Positions 34,193-45,538 of a stretch of 64,000 nucleotides of DNA are shown piece after piece. Position 1 is the first letter of the stretch. Each line of letters begins with the position of its first letter. Origin of the DNA: Monosporascus cannonballus (lineage: Eukaryota > Ascomycota > Sordariomycetes > Xylariales); assembly GCA_004154925.1 (NCBI GenBank), contig QJNS01000206.1, positions 62,001-126,000 on the forward strand, read 5' to 3'. A program made the translations under genes and the position numbers. The notes beneath the pieces are model-generated. The model was not told the DNA's origin. It was given only the letters and a program-made list of their open reading frames with translations, and made no database searches.

Positions 34193-35404
34193 ATGGTCGC
34201 AATCAAGCAACTGGCCCTGTTGGCGGCCACTCTCGCCTCTGCCGTTTCCGCCCTCCCCAAGCCGGCTCCCCCCCCGAGAGCAGACCTGGAGATCATCCCT
34301 GGCAGGTGGATCGTCACACTGAAGAACGGCTTGGAGCCGAGCGCCGTCGAGTCGCACATCCACTTCGCCTCCGCCGTACATGCGCGAAGTGATAGCGGGT
34401 TCTGGGGCATCCTGAAGAAGTGGAGCATCAAGTCCTGGAACGGCTACAGCGCCCACTTCGACGATGTCACCATCGAGCAGATCCGCCACGACTCCTCCGT
34501 CCTGGCCGTCGAGCCAGACCGCGTCCGCCACCTCCTGGCCCTTGAGACGCAGCCGAACGCCCCGTGGGGGCTAGCGTCGATCTCGCACAGGTCGTCCAAC
34601 GGAACCAGAGGATCTACGTACGTCTATGACTCGGTTGCCGGCGAGGGCCAGTTCGCGTACATCATCGACACCGGTCTCCAGACCACGCACGAAGAGTTCG
34701 AGGGCAGCCGCGCGGTGTTGGGATACAACGCCGTGGACGACACCGAGTTCAAGGACATCGACGGCCATGGGACACACGTCGCGGGCACGATCTGCGGCAA
34801 GACCTACGGCGTCGCCAAGAAGGCCACCTGCGTCTCGGTCAAGGTCTTCAACGGCGGCGACGCAACCACCGAGACCATCCTCGAGGGCTACCAGTGGGCC
34901 GTCAACAACATCACGGCCGAGGGCCGCGAGGCCAGCTCGGTCATCAGCATGTCCCTCGGCGGCTCCAAGTCGGAGGCCGAGAACAGCGCCGTCGAGGCCG
35001 CCTTCGAGCAGGGCATCCTGACGATCGTGGCCTCGGGCAACGAAGGCCAGGACGCGTCGCTGTTTTCGCCGGCCTCGGCCCCCAGCGCGATCACCGTGGG
35101 CGCCGCCGACGTCAACAACGTCCGCGCCCCCTTCAGCAACTGGGGCGACGTCGTCGACATCTTCGCCCCCGGCGTTGACATCGAGTCGGCCTGGATCGGC
35201 GGCGACTCCGAGACTAACATCATCTCCGGCACCTCGATGGCCACCCCGCACGTCGCCGGCCTGACCCTCTACCTCAAGAGCCTCTTCCCCGGCGAGCTCG
35301 ATGACCCCGCCGCGGCCACCGAGAAGCTGCTCGGCCTGGCCATCCCCGGCGTCAGGGACCCCATGGGCGCCAACATCCGAGCCTACAACGGCAACGGCAG
35401 GTAA
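34193..35404 (+). CDS. secreted subtilisin-like serine protease (S8, proteinase K type)
   Basis: A single exon of 403 residues, the normal length for fungal alkaline proteases. Signal peptide 1-20 (LALLAATLASAVSA), an I9-type propeptide at about 36-115 (GRWIVTLKNGLE ... VLAVEPDR), and mature protease from about 120 (QPNAPWGLASIS). Catalytic Asp159 (IIDTG), His192 (DGHGTHVAGTI), oxyanion Asn283 (ASGNEG) and Ser348 (GTSMATPHVAG) are all present, so it should be active. It is exported, loses its propeptide by self-cleavage and degrades external protein; relatives are oryzin/Alp1 and Pr1. The GC-rich third positions and lack of introns are notable among these genes. A TATA box and an A/C-rich CAA leader suggest strong, regulated expression. 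Confidence 0.95.
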   Translation: MVAIKQLALLAATLASAVSALPKPAPPPRADLEIIPGRWIVTLKNGLEPSAVESHIHFASAVHARSDSGFWGILKKWSIKSWNGYSAHFDDVTIEQIRHDSSVLAVEPDRVRHLLALETQPNAPWGLASISHRSSNGTRGSTYVYDSVAGEGQFAYIIDTGLQTTHEEFEGSRAVLGYNAVDDTEFKDIDGHGTHVAGTICGKTYGVAKKATCVSVKVFNGGDATTETILEGYQWAVNNITAEGREASSVISMSLGGSKSEAENSAVEAAFEQGILTIVASGNEGQDASLFSPASAPSAITVGAADVNNVRAPFSNWGDVVDIFAPGVDIESAWIGGDSETNIISGTSMATPHVAGLTLYLKSLFPGELDDPAAATEKLLGLAIPGVRDPMGANIRAYNGNGR

Positions 35405-37399
35405 AAGGCTATTGGTTCCCGTGGTATGTATATAAAGTCCAATTACACAGGGATTGGGCCGAAAGCCCCCAAGAATTTTATTGCTACGAGATAGGGTTAT
35501 ATGTGATGTCTGGATAAAGAATCACGACGGGCGGGGCTGGTGAGACGGGGAACACAGCGTTTATCGCGTTTATGGTTTTGCACACCTTCGGCACTAGACA
35601 CAAGTAAACTACTTCCGTGGCTACGATCTGGATTCTCGGCTGGCTCGGATGCAACTTGTATATATACGCAGATGATTCTCGACATCGCTTACATTTAAAT
35701 TCTATACCATATATGTTTATTTCAATCGATCCTTCGAAGAGCCTCTGCGCAGCCGCCGTGCCTTCTTCTTGGTTCGCACGGGCGCCACAACCTGCATTCT
35801 TCCAAGTGTGCCCCGCGCGGTGCGCGTGTATATTGAACCTTAAAGCAACCGCCAGTCTTCGATGTCAGGCCACTGAGGGCGCTAACGCAAGCCACTGCCG
35901 CCCCCTCCGCCTAATTTGATTAGTTGGTGGTCCCATGCTTCCCCTCGTGTTCGTGGCACGTTTCCGCGGTGCCGCCGTTTGCTCACTCACAACATGGGTT
36001 GGCTTGCACGGCCTGAAACCACTCCCACGTCTTAGTAGGGCGCACAGGAAACGCGGGCAGAAACGGATCTATCGTCGGAACTCTCTCTCTGTTGCGAAGG
36101 CATATGACGTCTAATTATCTGGTCTCTGTTGAAATAGGAATTCGCAGCTCGCACACCGACCACAGATCGGGCGATCCGCCCCTCGCATCTGTACGCTTTT
36201 AAATCTAGCTCGGGGCCGCCCGCCTCCTGGATATCTAAATCATGGTAAGCCTGCTGATGGCTTAGCCAGGACGGATTCCGCATCTTGACTTCGGCGAGCC
36301 CATGCACTCCCATCTCTCATATACCACCAGGACCGTCGTGGGCGCAATCTTATTCGCCAATATCCAGCGCTTTCCTGGTCCGCCCGGGAGTGAGGCGGAA
36401 GAGAGGAGAACGGGATGTCTGGCCAGGCATCTGGAACGCATTACCTTCCCGGTCGTCGGGGCATCCAGTCGTCCATAGCGGTACACATAGGAATAAGAGG
36501 TGGTCGGGCCCGAGAAGTGCGGTCGAGTATGCTGGAACTTGGAGTATATCCATTGCAGTAATACGGGGCTGGGGTGCTAAGTAAGGGGCAAGCATAACAC
36601 AACACTCACCCACGTACCCCGACCTCGCGCCTTCTCAGGCTTCTGATTCTAAACTGCCTCAGACACAAAGTAACGGTTCATCTAGTTTCCGCATCCTGCC
36701 TGCGCCTCGCTTTATAACTTCTAATGTCCGTAGTTTAGTGATTTCTGTTAGGGCGTTAAAGGAGCGAGAGGGCTGTGATTGGGGTCCCTATGATGGCAAG
36801 GACCAAGGGGGTGGCAGCCTATATGTGGCTGCTCCCCCTGTGGTAGATGAGTAACCTAGAACAGCAACCAATACCGAAGCATTGCAGCGATTTGCCGACA
36901 TTTGAGCTATAATAAGGCTTGACCTGGCAAAGCACCACTTGACCACCACGTCATTCTCAGCCTCTAGGACTGAATCTTCCTCCGGGGCCGACCTCCACGG
37001 AGAAAATATCCGCGCCGGCAGTCAAAACCGGGAATAGCAATCACCGGCGCGTGATACAGGGTCATAAGCCCACGTACATGAGAATAAGAGTCGGGATGAG
37101 TTATCGCTGCCCTGTAGCCTATAGCTGGAATTCGCACAAAGCAAACCATTAGATGCTTAATTTCACAGGAAGGGCAAACTCAGGGTTGGATCTCCGTAGC
37201 ACGCCTCATATATGTCAGAGCTAGCCTTAGAAATATAGGGCAAACAAGGAGGTTTGTTGTTTATCCTCTTGGAATAACAAACTCCATCACTTCAGTGTTG
37301 AATATTTAAACAGTCCCTCTGCCCCTTCATCACTATTAATCTACATTAGACACCGGTTTCACTCGTTCCACCCAACAGGTATCGTACCTTTCAACCATA
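35405..37399. other. intergenic region
   Basis: 2 kb without a supportable gene. The first 100 bases are likely the protease 3' UTR. TATTTAAA at 37303-37310 is the probable TATA element of the next gene. Confidence 0.45.
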
Positions 37400-37927
37400 A
37401 TGTTACCCCCCAGGTATATGTTAAGCCTTGCTCTTCCGTCTTGCCTAACGCTGGCCACTCCGTCCGAGACAGAAGGCGCTGTCATCGCCTTCGACATGCC
37501 CGCAGGCTACGGCTGGAACGGCACAGTAGTGGTCGACAGACCGAAGGCCACAGGGTATCTCGAAAATGAGGTAGGAATGAGCCTGGAAAGGTTCATAGCA
37601 TATCTGCAGCAAGCCCTGCCTCCGCAGACGAAGACGGAGTACAGATTCCCCGAGGGCAGCGGGATGGAGGGCTCTTCCGTAACCTGGGAGCCCGACAAGC
37701 TCCGGACGACATATGACGAGTTCGTCCGCAACGGTGACAAAAGCGACATTGATTGTGACTGCAATTGCTGCTGGAGTATGTGCCTCGCTGTAAGCTGGGT
37801 CCCGCCGCTCTGGGTTGGGTAAGTGGATGAGTCCCTCTTGAGACAGTCTAGCCCAGATATATACTGACCTGCTTTGACCAGATGCAGTAAGTATCATGGG
37901 ACACCATATACCTGTTCGAAGCCGTAG
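37400..37927 (+). CDS. small cysteine-rich secreted protein candidate
   Basis: Two exons, 37400-37818 and 37882-37927, with a 63-nt intron (GTAAGT donor, TACTGAC branch site, CAG acceptor), give 154 residues. Without splicing the frame would stop at the intron. The N-terminus (MLPPRYMLSLALPSCLTLAT) looks like a signal peptide; a start at the second Met (MLSLALP) would fit better. The mature part has no domain I know, one likely N-glycosylation site (GWNGTVV), and a Cys cluster near the C-terminus (DCDCNCCWSMC) followed in exon 2 by GCSKYHGTPYTCSKP. Size, export signal and Cys content fit a candidate effector or antimicrobial-type protein; this is inference. TATA-like TATTTAAA lies 90 bases upstream. 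Confidence 0.65.
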
Positions 37928-38594
37928 TACTTAACAAGTTAATAGTGATTGGATGCGCGGCTGGTGGGTGCAAGCCGCGTTAATGGATGAGGGATGCGTG
38001 CGCATAGCAACGCATGAATGGGCGGGTTTTCTTGGTCGGATCCCCGTATATCGGGAAGACGAAGGGATTCTGCGGTTAATCTCAATCCTCTCCTATTGAT
38101 GGCTACCCGCCGGTATCGCTCCCACCAGCACACATGGAATCTCCATAGGAGATATCCGATGTTGGGGAACTATTATTAGTATCGGCAAGCATTTATAGTT
38201 GAACAAGGTCATACCAGTAGTGGATGCTACCTCACAAAACTCTCAGCAATAGTTTCAATCTCTAATGATCAAGCCTCGGTATCAACATCTCCCTCAACCG
38301 GATTTCTCATCACAGAGCGACAACCGACTGCACAGCATTATGAAACGTTGCATGTCAGTCTCCATGAACCTCCCGTACATGGCTCTTTCCATTGGCCATC
38401 CCTAAGCGGGGAAGATGGGACTAAACCGAAAATCGCGCCAGGTGCCCCGTGGGGTAGAACAATATGAATACAAGTCCTCCGTCCGTCGTCTAGGCATCTT
38501 AGTGCAAACACAGCCTTTCCTTGCCGCTAATAGCATGAGGTAGTATGCCATGGGGGGAGGAGGACGAAACACTATACCTCCGCAACGCTATTCG
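37928..38594. other. convergent intergenic region
   Basis: No feature recognised between the small secreted protein and the zinc-finger gene. Confidence 0.4.
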
Positions 38595-39506
38595 TTAGAA
38601 GCCGATCAGTCTATCTCCCCTGACGATGTTTCGGATGCCGTTCTGGACCTTCTCGAAGCGGGTAAAGCCACAGCTCTCACTCTCGAGATGGTTCATGACA
38701 CCAGCGAGACTAGTGAACTCCCGTCCACAGCGGTTGGGGCAATGGTAGAGGTTCTGCTGGTCTAAGAGGACGGTTTGCGTCAGTAACACTCAGGGACCCC
38801 AAATCGATGGAGAGTTCCTACGTACGGACGGGAGAGCTCAGGTGCTGGTTGAGCCCATGGCGCGTCGTAAATACCCGGTGGCAGATATAGCACTCCCAGC
38901 CGTCTCCGTTCCAAGCGCGGTCGGTGGCTTCGTAGCGAGACGAGGGCTTCCAGCCGATGAGCTTCTTTGAGATGAGACCGCTCGGGTCCTTCGACCGCAC
39001 GACCTTGTAAATCATGTCTCGGTCTAGGAAAGGTGCTTGCGGACAGGAGCCGGTTTCCAGATGATGCGAGAGTCCTGTTGCGGATGCATAGGATTTCTTG
39101 CAGAAAGGGCATTGGATGTTAGTACCGCGATGGGTACGTGAGTTGAGGTGCTGGGATTGGACTGTCAGCCTAGAGACGCATAGCAATAGGAGTAAGATAT
39201 TCTCATCATCTTGATGGCATTGTAGTCGGCGAAAGTGCGGTTGCAAGGAGTACAGTGGTGGTGATAGTCGATCACATGCCCCTTGACTTGTTCCACGGTA
39301 GGCCATGTCTCGTCACACAGGGGACAGTCATAACGCCAATGGTTGCGAGCGTTCATATGCTGGATGACGGCGCTGCGGCTCCCGAAAAAAAGGGAGCACC
39401 GATCGCACTCGTGGGTCGGATAATCGTGGTTTACAGCATCAATATGCTGCTCCCGGGAGCGCTCGGAGCCGAACTCCCGATAGCAGGTCCCGCAGGTCCA
39501 TGGCAT
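38595..39506 (-). CDS. C2H2 zinc-finger protein with a non-canonical AT-AG intron
   Basis: Exons 39506-39207, 39150-38826 and 38761-38595 give 263 residues. Exon 1 holds Cys/His motifs CGTCYREFGSERSREQH, CDRCSLFFGSRSAVIQH, CPLCDETWPTVEQVKGH and the first half of a fifth (CTPCNRTFADYNAIKM). Exon 2 completes it (HLNSRTH) and adds CPFCKKSYASATGLSHH and CYICHRVFTTRHGLNQH. Exon 3 has CPNRCGREFTSLAGVMNHLE. Multi-finger proteins of this layout are common in filamentous fungi; DNA or RNA binding in the nucleus is likely. Intron 2 is canonical (GTACGT ... CTGAC ... TAG). Intron 1 (39206-39151, 56 nt) has a good CTGAC branch site and CAG acceptor but begins ATGAGA where GTGAGA is expected. If unspliced, the product ends after finger 5. 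It is either a rare AT-AG intron or a gene newly damaged by G-to-A mutation. The start at 39506 (MPWTCGTC) is chosen because finger 1 follows at once. Confidence 0.78.
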
Positions 39507-40478
39507 CTTAGTGGTTTGGGACAGATACGGAAGGTCTTTAGCTGGGAAGTTATGTCGAACGGAAATGTGACGATACTTCTGCCGTGTTGTAAATACAACG
39601 GATGACACGCGTGGTATAAGCACCTGGCATCGACCTGGACGCTCTAAGGCACCTAACCTAAGGCCGCAACGCAAGATCTGAGAACGTTGCCTCGACTCCT
39701 AGTTCTGTTTGTGCAGTACGTACAATTGAGATACAATGTCAAGTAGTGACCAATTAAACCATACGGGGGAATCGACCGGGAGCGGGTCCAGGCACTCGAG
39801 GCCCTTGGCTTACCAGGCAATATGTGTCAGCTAGCTGGGGGGTGCGGAGCGCTCCCCATATACGGAAAGGTCCCATACTGATCGGCTCATATATGTTCCG
39901 TGGCTAAGTTACTTAGAGTTGTACGCGTGCGAGAGCACCTACAACTTAACTGAATACGAGAACACAACTGATGTCCCCTATATCTGACAGTTTCCTTCAT
40001 CACATGTCGGACTGCTAAACCTAGGTCAGCCACTTGTGGAAATTACCTTCAGCCGCACCCGGTACTACTCTTTTCTTTACACAACTCTTTTACTAATTCG
40101 TTTTCAAGAAGGTATTTCCAGTCCTATATAAAACCTTTACAAGATAGCCTAATAATATATCCTTCTTCAATTGCGAATATTTCGGTATGTGATGTCGGAG
40201 TTTTATACAGACCGTGCTGCTACACACACACATATATATATATATATACATACTTAGCACTTGGTAAAAGGCAAATATCTTTCGTAATGCGATCGCATAT
40301 GCCATTCACTGCGTCTACCATCTACCCGAGAGAGGGCGTTTGCAAGTAAGGGTTATTAATGTCTGTTGCCTGCGGGGTAGAGTTCCTTATTCGTGAAACA
40401 AGCAAAACTTTATGCACCTTCTCTTCGCCTTCCAGCCATCAAATCAGTAAACTAGTTGAAAGACAAGCGAAGAGCCCC
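39507..40478. other. divergent intergenic region
   Basis: Shared 5' flank of the zinc-finger gene and the next gene. TATATAAAA at 40125-40133 and a (CA)n(TA)n tract at 40222-40250 are visible; an in-frame upstream Met for the next gene is at 40359. Confidence 0.45.
40222..40250. repeat. (CA)n(TA)n microsatellite
   Basis: Five CA steps followed by about nine TA steps. Confidence 0.85.
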
Positions 40479-41237
40479 ATGTCTTCACCCCGAGATGAGA
40501 TGACGTCGGATACCGAAAAAGACGGCGTTACCACGGCATATTCAAGCGTGATTGATGGGATCGCGACCCCGACTCACACAGTTATGTCGGATAAATCGTC
40601 GGACCAAGCTCCCCGCTTTAGCACATCTTCCACGGCCGCCGCCGCCGCCGCCTCCTCCGCCGAGACGGTGCCCTGGCCGGGGAACACATTCGTCATCCGC
40701 GAACGGGCCACGGGGAGGGCGATCGCGCTGGTTGATGGCAAGCTACGCCTCAAGGACTGGGACTGGGACTACGCCGGCGACCGCGGCACGCACTGGGTCT
40801 GCGAGCTGAAGGATGGCTGGCTCGGCTTCCGCAACCCGGTATCTGGCACCTACAGTAGGCGACTTCCCAATCTCGTCCGTTTTCTTTCTTCCGCTTAAGC
40901 CGTAAGGGAAGAGTTTGTCGGGTGCTTGAGCTATAGGCATCAAATTCAGCTGCTTATTCCACAGCTCTCCTGTTACCGTACTAGAGTACTAGAGCGGTTG
41001 AGACATCGCTGACCTCTTATATTTACAGTTGGTCATGATGACCGAGGCAATTTCCGCGCCACAGTCAGCCATCACCAAGCGTGGGAGTATTTCTGCGCAA
41101 CGAGGCACCCCGAAGGTGGGTACCTGTTGTTAAAGAGGCATGGAGACACGTTGCGGAAGATGGCTGTCGACATGGGTGGCGATAAGTTTTACGAGACGAC
41201 CGACCAGGGCACCATCTGGGAGTTTCTTAAACTTTAG
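40479..41237 (+). CDS. conserved fungal protein, possible beta-trefoil fold
   Basis: Two exons, 40479-40854 and 41029-41237, separated by a 174-nt intron (GTAGGC ... TTACAG), give 194 residues; a Met at 40359 would add 40. The first 60 residues are Ser/Thr-rich and disordered with a poly-Ala run encoded by a GCC repeat. The rest (FVIRERATGRAIALVDGKLR, GTHWVCELKDGWLGFRNPVS, YIGHDDRGNFRA, GGYLLLKRHGDTLRKM, GTIWEF) shows three similar strand-turn units with W/F and G at matching spots. This resembles a family frequent in Pezizomycotina that I know only as hypothetical. A sugar-binding or fascin/trefoil-like role is an inference. No signal peptide. Confidence 0.8.
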
Positions 41238-42858
41238 GTCGGGCCAGGGTTGAGATGATGACTAGGGATGTGGCTAAGGGGCAGGGTCACAGATTTGGGA
41301 GAAATAGCCGGATATAGCAGAAGTGTTGAGCCAGCTAGAAGCGTTGCAAAGTTTGAGAGACGCGTCATGGGCGGCTCGAAAAAGTCAAAGGCGATTTCTC
41401 TAAGTGTCGAACCTAGCAACGCCATGGCTTAGTTAGCTAACCGGCTAGTGGAAATTGCTTCGGCCACTCCGGTATTCTTTTCTCTTGGCTACCACTATTT
41501 TTATCTGTATTTAAGGAGGGTTCACCATCTTCACCTTCTATAGAGGACCTTCTAGAGGTCATGCAACCTTTAATACAGTTCTTCTTCAGTTATATGCTTC
41601 TGTGTGTGATGTCAGGGTCTCACAGTTCCACACTAAATGCCCAGACTGTATGCTTGAGGACTACGCAACTATATACACTGAGAGGTGTGAGCTATCTAGT
41701 TACCCCTATTCTAACCCCTATTCCAAAATGCGCTTCAATGATGGATAGAGCTGCGGATGAAAACAGAATGAAAAGTCTCAACGTCGAAGGATAAGCTCAT
41801 TTATACCCTTCGCTTACTGTAATTGCGAGGATGCTGTCATCGCATTCTCATCCTTATATACGTGTTTCGGTTAGCTTAGGCTTATCCGGGACAGAATCGC
41901 CTTCGGGCGAATTCCGGAAGTTAATATTCGATGGTCTCAGTATAGTTTGCATCTGGTTAGGGTTAGATGAGGGAAACTGCCCCGGAGTCCTCGTTAGCTC
42001 GAAATATTCTCGTCCAGCTGTAGTTCTTTTCTGAGCGTTTGACGGCATGGAAGAATCTTCGACAACTAGATTATCGAGACCCGGAGAGCTTTGGAGACCC
42101 CTAGGCCTGCCTACGTTAGTGGTCATTGTGTTATCGTGGAAACTGTCAGGATCCTGTAGAACCAGATTATACAGTTGCGTGTCGAGCCGACGAAAGTGAA
42201 CGAAGCTTTTCAATCCACATCGGCATGGTTTTAATGTATCATCGATTATAAGCAGGGACTTTTCAGCAACCTTTCAATCTTTAAATGAAGTCTCACGATA
42301 TCGGCCTCTGCCGCATGACTATCTCTATGCGGAGGCTATCTTCTAGGGACCCGATACTTGCCGAACTGGCTACGCCACTTTGCGTAAAAGCCCATATTAC
42401 CTGGCCTCTAGAATGATAGGGTGCCCTTTCTGCATCCGAGGGTTGGACAGCATGTAATAACAATCCAGTGCCGGTCATGCGCAACCCTAGTGGGTGCTAG
42501 GCATATGTCGCTACTGATACGCGTACCGCCAGGCTCCAGATCGACGAACGAAGCCATTAGCTGTATAAATCGTCGAGAGCAGCGAATTGCATCACAGCTG
42601 CGTATGGATTATCTATAGCCAAGCTGCGCTTGGCCGCTTCGCCCTTGTCTGGCTGGCACATAACCTTGTCTTCCGTCCCCAGCTGGTGGTTGATGTGCAG
42701 CCGAGAACGGAATTATGCGCTAGGAGATCCCGAAGTATCCCCATCTCTTATAGACCCGTGATATACTACCCCGCGGTCGTTTCCAATGGATATATTGTAT
42801 TTGTGAGTTTTTAGTCAATATTTCCATCGATGCAAAGGTTGCTTATCATGGTTCAACG
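41238..42858. other. intergenic region
   Basis: No supportable gene. Scattered frames of 60-120 codons lack domains. Confidence 0.45.
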
Positions 42859-44229
42859 ATGACTCTAAACCGGGCATTAACGGAGATCTCCAAACGTGCA
42901 GAGCAGGTGTATCGGGGCTTCGAGGACTCAGACAATATCTCGCTGCCCGAGCCTCTGAAATCAGTCATGCAGGACACTTGGAAAGGCTCTTCTTTAGGGT
43001 CACATCCGAACCAAGCTGTTTATATAGCAATTCTCGTCCTTATCATCATTACTAGCACAGCAACATTTATTCTCAGAAGAAAGAGGATCAGTCAATATGC
43101 CGTCCGGCCTCCCACTCCTACTACGCAGGGGCTCGAGAAAGCGGCACAGCGCAATTCAAAGACGCAAGCACGTGAAACGGGAAAGTGGACGTCATCAGAC
43201 TTCCGCATGCCCAAGCCGGAACCGTATCCGGATTGGTCAATCGAGCATACGAAACCGCTTCCTTACCGACCATTCCGTTACGGACCAAAGTACAACGTCA
43301 CGATGGGCCTCCGCTCGGTGAAGCACGTAGACTGGATCGAATTGGATAACCACTACCCCCGCTTCCACGCTGATAAGAAGCGACGGATCGCGGAACGGGG
43401 TCCGAAGCTCTGCAAGACTGCGCCCGAAGCCTACCCGGCCGCGGTCGAACTCCTCGAAGATCTCGTGGATTACTTGCCGGCACGGTATCCGTCGCTCTAC
43501 CGCCGGACGGAAGTCGGCTTGGACAACCTGTGGTCTGGCGAGCGCTTCGACATTGTCACCCGGCCGCTCGCGGAGGATCCGATGCAGATGTGCGCCCGTC
43601 TCGTCCAGGATGACCTCGCAATCATGATCGAAAAGCCGGATGGTCAGTACTACTTGCTCGCGGGCGCCATCGTCCTGCCGGGCTTCTGGCGCCTCGAGGA
43701 TAAGTACGGCATGCCGCTGTCGGAGATCCACACCTCTGGGCACGTGCCGCAGTTCAGGGAGAAGCTCGAGAAGGGCATGATGAACTTCTTCCGGCGCCTC
43801 AAGCCGGAAGAGATGGTCGCGCGAAATAACTATTTCTTCCAGGTGGACGGGGATCTCGGCTGGTCCAGCAGCATCGGACCCGAAGACTCTCTGGACGCCA
43901 GCTGGAAGACCGCGGAGAAGAACCGCGCCATCGAGCATCATTTCTTCCGCTCTGAGAGACAGACGCTACGGCGCTTGCCGAAGAGCGGAGGGGTTGTCTT
44001 TACCATCAGGACGTACTTCCATCCCATCGAGGAGGTCGCGGAGGAAGACTACGTGCCGGGGAGACTGGCTAGTGCGATAAGGAGCTGGGGTGACGACGTG
44101 AGTCGATATAAGGGGAAGGAGAAATATGGCGAAGTGTTGCTTGAATATTTGGACAAGAAACATGAGGAACAGACAGCAAGCGGCCTGGATCTGAGCCGCG
44201 AGGAAGAGGTGCGGGCGTATCCCTATTAG
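42859..44229 (+). CDS. HDOD/HRQ-family protein (DUF3445, heme-dependent oxidative N-demethylase-like)
   Basis: A single exon of 456 residues. One membrane helix at about 53-72 (AVYIAILVLIIITSTATFIL) is followed by RRKR, so the N-terminus probably faces the lumen and the catalytic part the cytosol. From about 130 the DUF3445 domain appears: PYRPFRYGPKYNVTMGLR, DWIELDNHYPRFHADK, YLLAGAIVLPGFW, HVPQFREKLEKGMMNFFRRL and FFRSERQTLRRLPKSGGVVF (which provides basic residues) with FTIRTYFHPIEE. Bacterial HDOD alpha subunits bind heme and demethylate dimethylamine-type substrates; fungal members ('HRQ family') are uncharacterised, so substrate and cofactor here are inferred. The N-terminal anchor is an addition to the bacterial form. 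GC-rich codons and a clean frame support it. Confidence 0.88.
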   Translation: MTLNRALTEISKRAEQVYRGFEDSDNISLPEPLKSVMQDTWKGSSLGSHPNQAVYIAILVLIIITSTATFILRRKRISQYAVRPPTPTTQGLEKAAQRNSKTQARETGKWTSSDFRMPKPEPYPDWSIEHTKPLPYRPFRYGPKYNVTMGLRSVKHVDWIELDNHYPRFHADKKRRIAERGPKLCKTAPEAYPAAVELLEDLVDYLPARYPSLYRRTEVGLDNLWSGERFDIVTRPLAEDPMQMCARLVQDDLAIMIEKPDGQYYLLAGAIVLPGFWRLEDKYGMPLSEIHTSGHVPQFREKLEKGMMNFFRRLKPEEMVARNNYFFQVDGDLGWSSSIGPEDSLDASWKTAEKNRAIEHHFFRSERQTLRRLPKSGGVVFTIRTYFHPIEEVAEEDYVPGRLASAIRSWGDDVSRYKGKEKYGEVLLEYLDKKHEEQTASGLDLSREEEVRAYPY

Positions 44230-44731
44230 AGAGAATCACATTCAAAGAGCAGAAATGATGAGCAAGCGAATTGACTGGTGCGGGTTGTCGAGATTCTGTG
44301 TTCCTCTTCAAGTTTACCCGGCCGTATAAAATAGCGTTAGTATTTCACGGTAAGCGAGTTCTGAGCATACTGAAGACAAAGATTGCTTTGCTTTTCTTAG
44401 TGGCCATTGTGTAGGGGTTAAATTAAAGGAGACGGAGCAATACGCATCGAGGGAAGCGAGGAGTTACGGCGGCTGCTGTTCGCTTGACAGGCGGCGACAC
44501 TTGCAGCTGCCAAGGCTCCAAGCTGCTTCAAAGACCCTGGAACAATTGCACCTCCGAAACGCCGATAACCACCAGCTGGAGCTTACCGTAGGTAAGGTAA
44601 GGTAGGTAGGTACCTAGCTTTATCGACAACATCATAGAGCTTGGAACTCCCACCACCTCCTTGGGTAAAGCTTGCTCTCAGGCAGACGATGTGATTGTTG
44701 TTCACTGCGCCGCCGCGATAACACAACCTCG
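44230..44731. other. intergenic region
   Basis: Promoter area of TVP23. A GGTA/GGTAAGG short tandem tract lies at about 44588-44615. Confidence 0.45.
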
Positions 44732-45538
44732 ATGGAGTCCGCACCAGCAGCGCCAGGCACTTTGAGCTGGCGCTTAAGCTCGCACCCAATTACCCTCCTT
44801 ACCTTTCTTGCCTTTCGCATGTGTAAGTTGTCCTAGCGAGCGTCTACCTAGAGTGTAGTCGAGACTGGGACTCGATGTTATCTACGTCTATGCAGCCCAG
44901 TAGTCGCCCTGCTCAGAAGCGCACTCATTCACTACCATGATGTTTCCGGATGATTCCTAATCGCTCTCCAATAGCCTCCCTCCTCGTGTACCTCTTCGGC
45001 GTCCTCTTCACGGACAACATGGTCATGATCTTCATCATCACGATCCTGCTGCTGGCCACCGACTTCTACTACCTGAAGAACATCGCCGGGCGCCGACTGG
45101 TCGGGCTGCGGTGGTGGAACGAGGTCGACCCCGGCTCGGGCGACAGCCACTGGGTCTTCGAGAGCAGCGAGCCCGGCACCAAGACCATCAACCCCACCGA
45201 CAGCCGCTTCTTCTGGCTCGCCATCTACTGCCAGCCCGTCCTGTGGGTCGCGCTCGCCATCCTGGCCATCGTGCGCCTGAAGTTCATGTGGCTGCCGCTT
45301 GTCGGTGAGTCTCGGTGTCGTTGCTACCCCGCGCGGAAGGCGACGAAGTTGCTGATATGTCTCTTGCTGTGTAGCCATCGCCCTTACCCTTACCATCACC
45401 AACAGTCTCGCTTTCTCTCGTTGCGACAAGTTTAGCCAGGCGTCGAACCTCGCAGGCAGCGCCCTATATTCAAGCAATCTGGCTGGTAGCATTGCAAGCA
45501 ACATGGTCGGCCGTATATTCACATTCGGCCGTGGCTAG
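44732..45538 (+). CDS. tvp23: Golgi membrane protein TVP23
   Basis: Three exons (44732-44822, 44975-45304, 45375-45538) give 194 residues, the usual TVP23 length. Exon 1 starts [20 protein letters not shown]. Exon 2 carries [39 protein letters not shown] and [20 protein letters not shown], the family's hallmark stretch. Exon 3 gives [20 protein letters not shown] and a Ser/Gly-rich end RIFTFGRG. Both introns are phase 1 with canonical ends (GTAAGT...TAG and GTGAGT...TAG). Four membrane helices are visible. The protein sits in late Golgi vesicles containing Tlg2 and acts in vesicle traffic with Yip-family proteins. Confidence 0.95.

Noticed and set aside
39151..39206. Minor-class (U12) AT-AC intron
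   Set aside because: It ends CAG rather than AC and has a normal CTGAC branch site, so a mutated or AT-AG major-class intron fits better.
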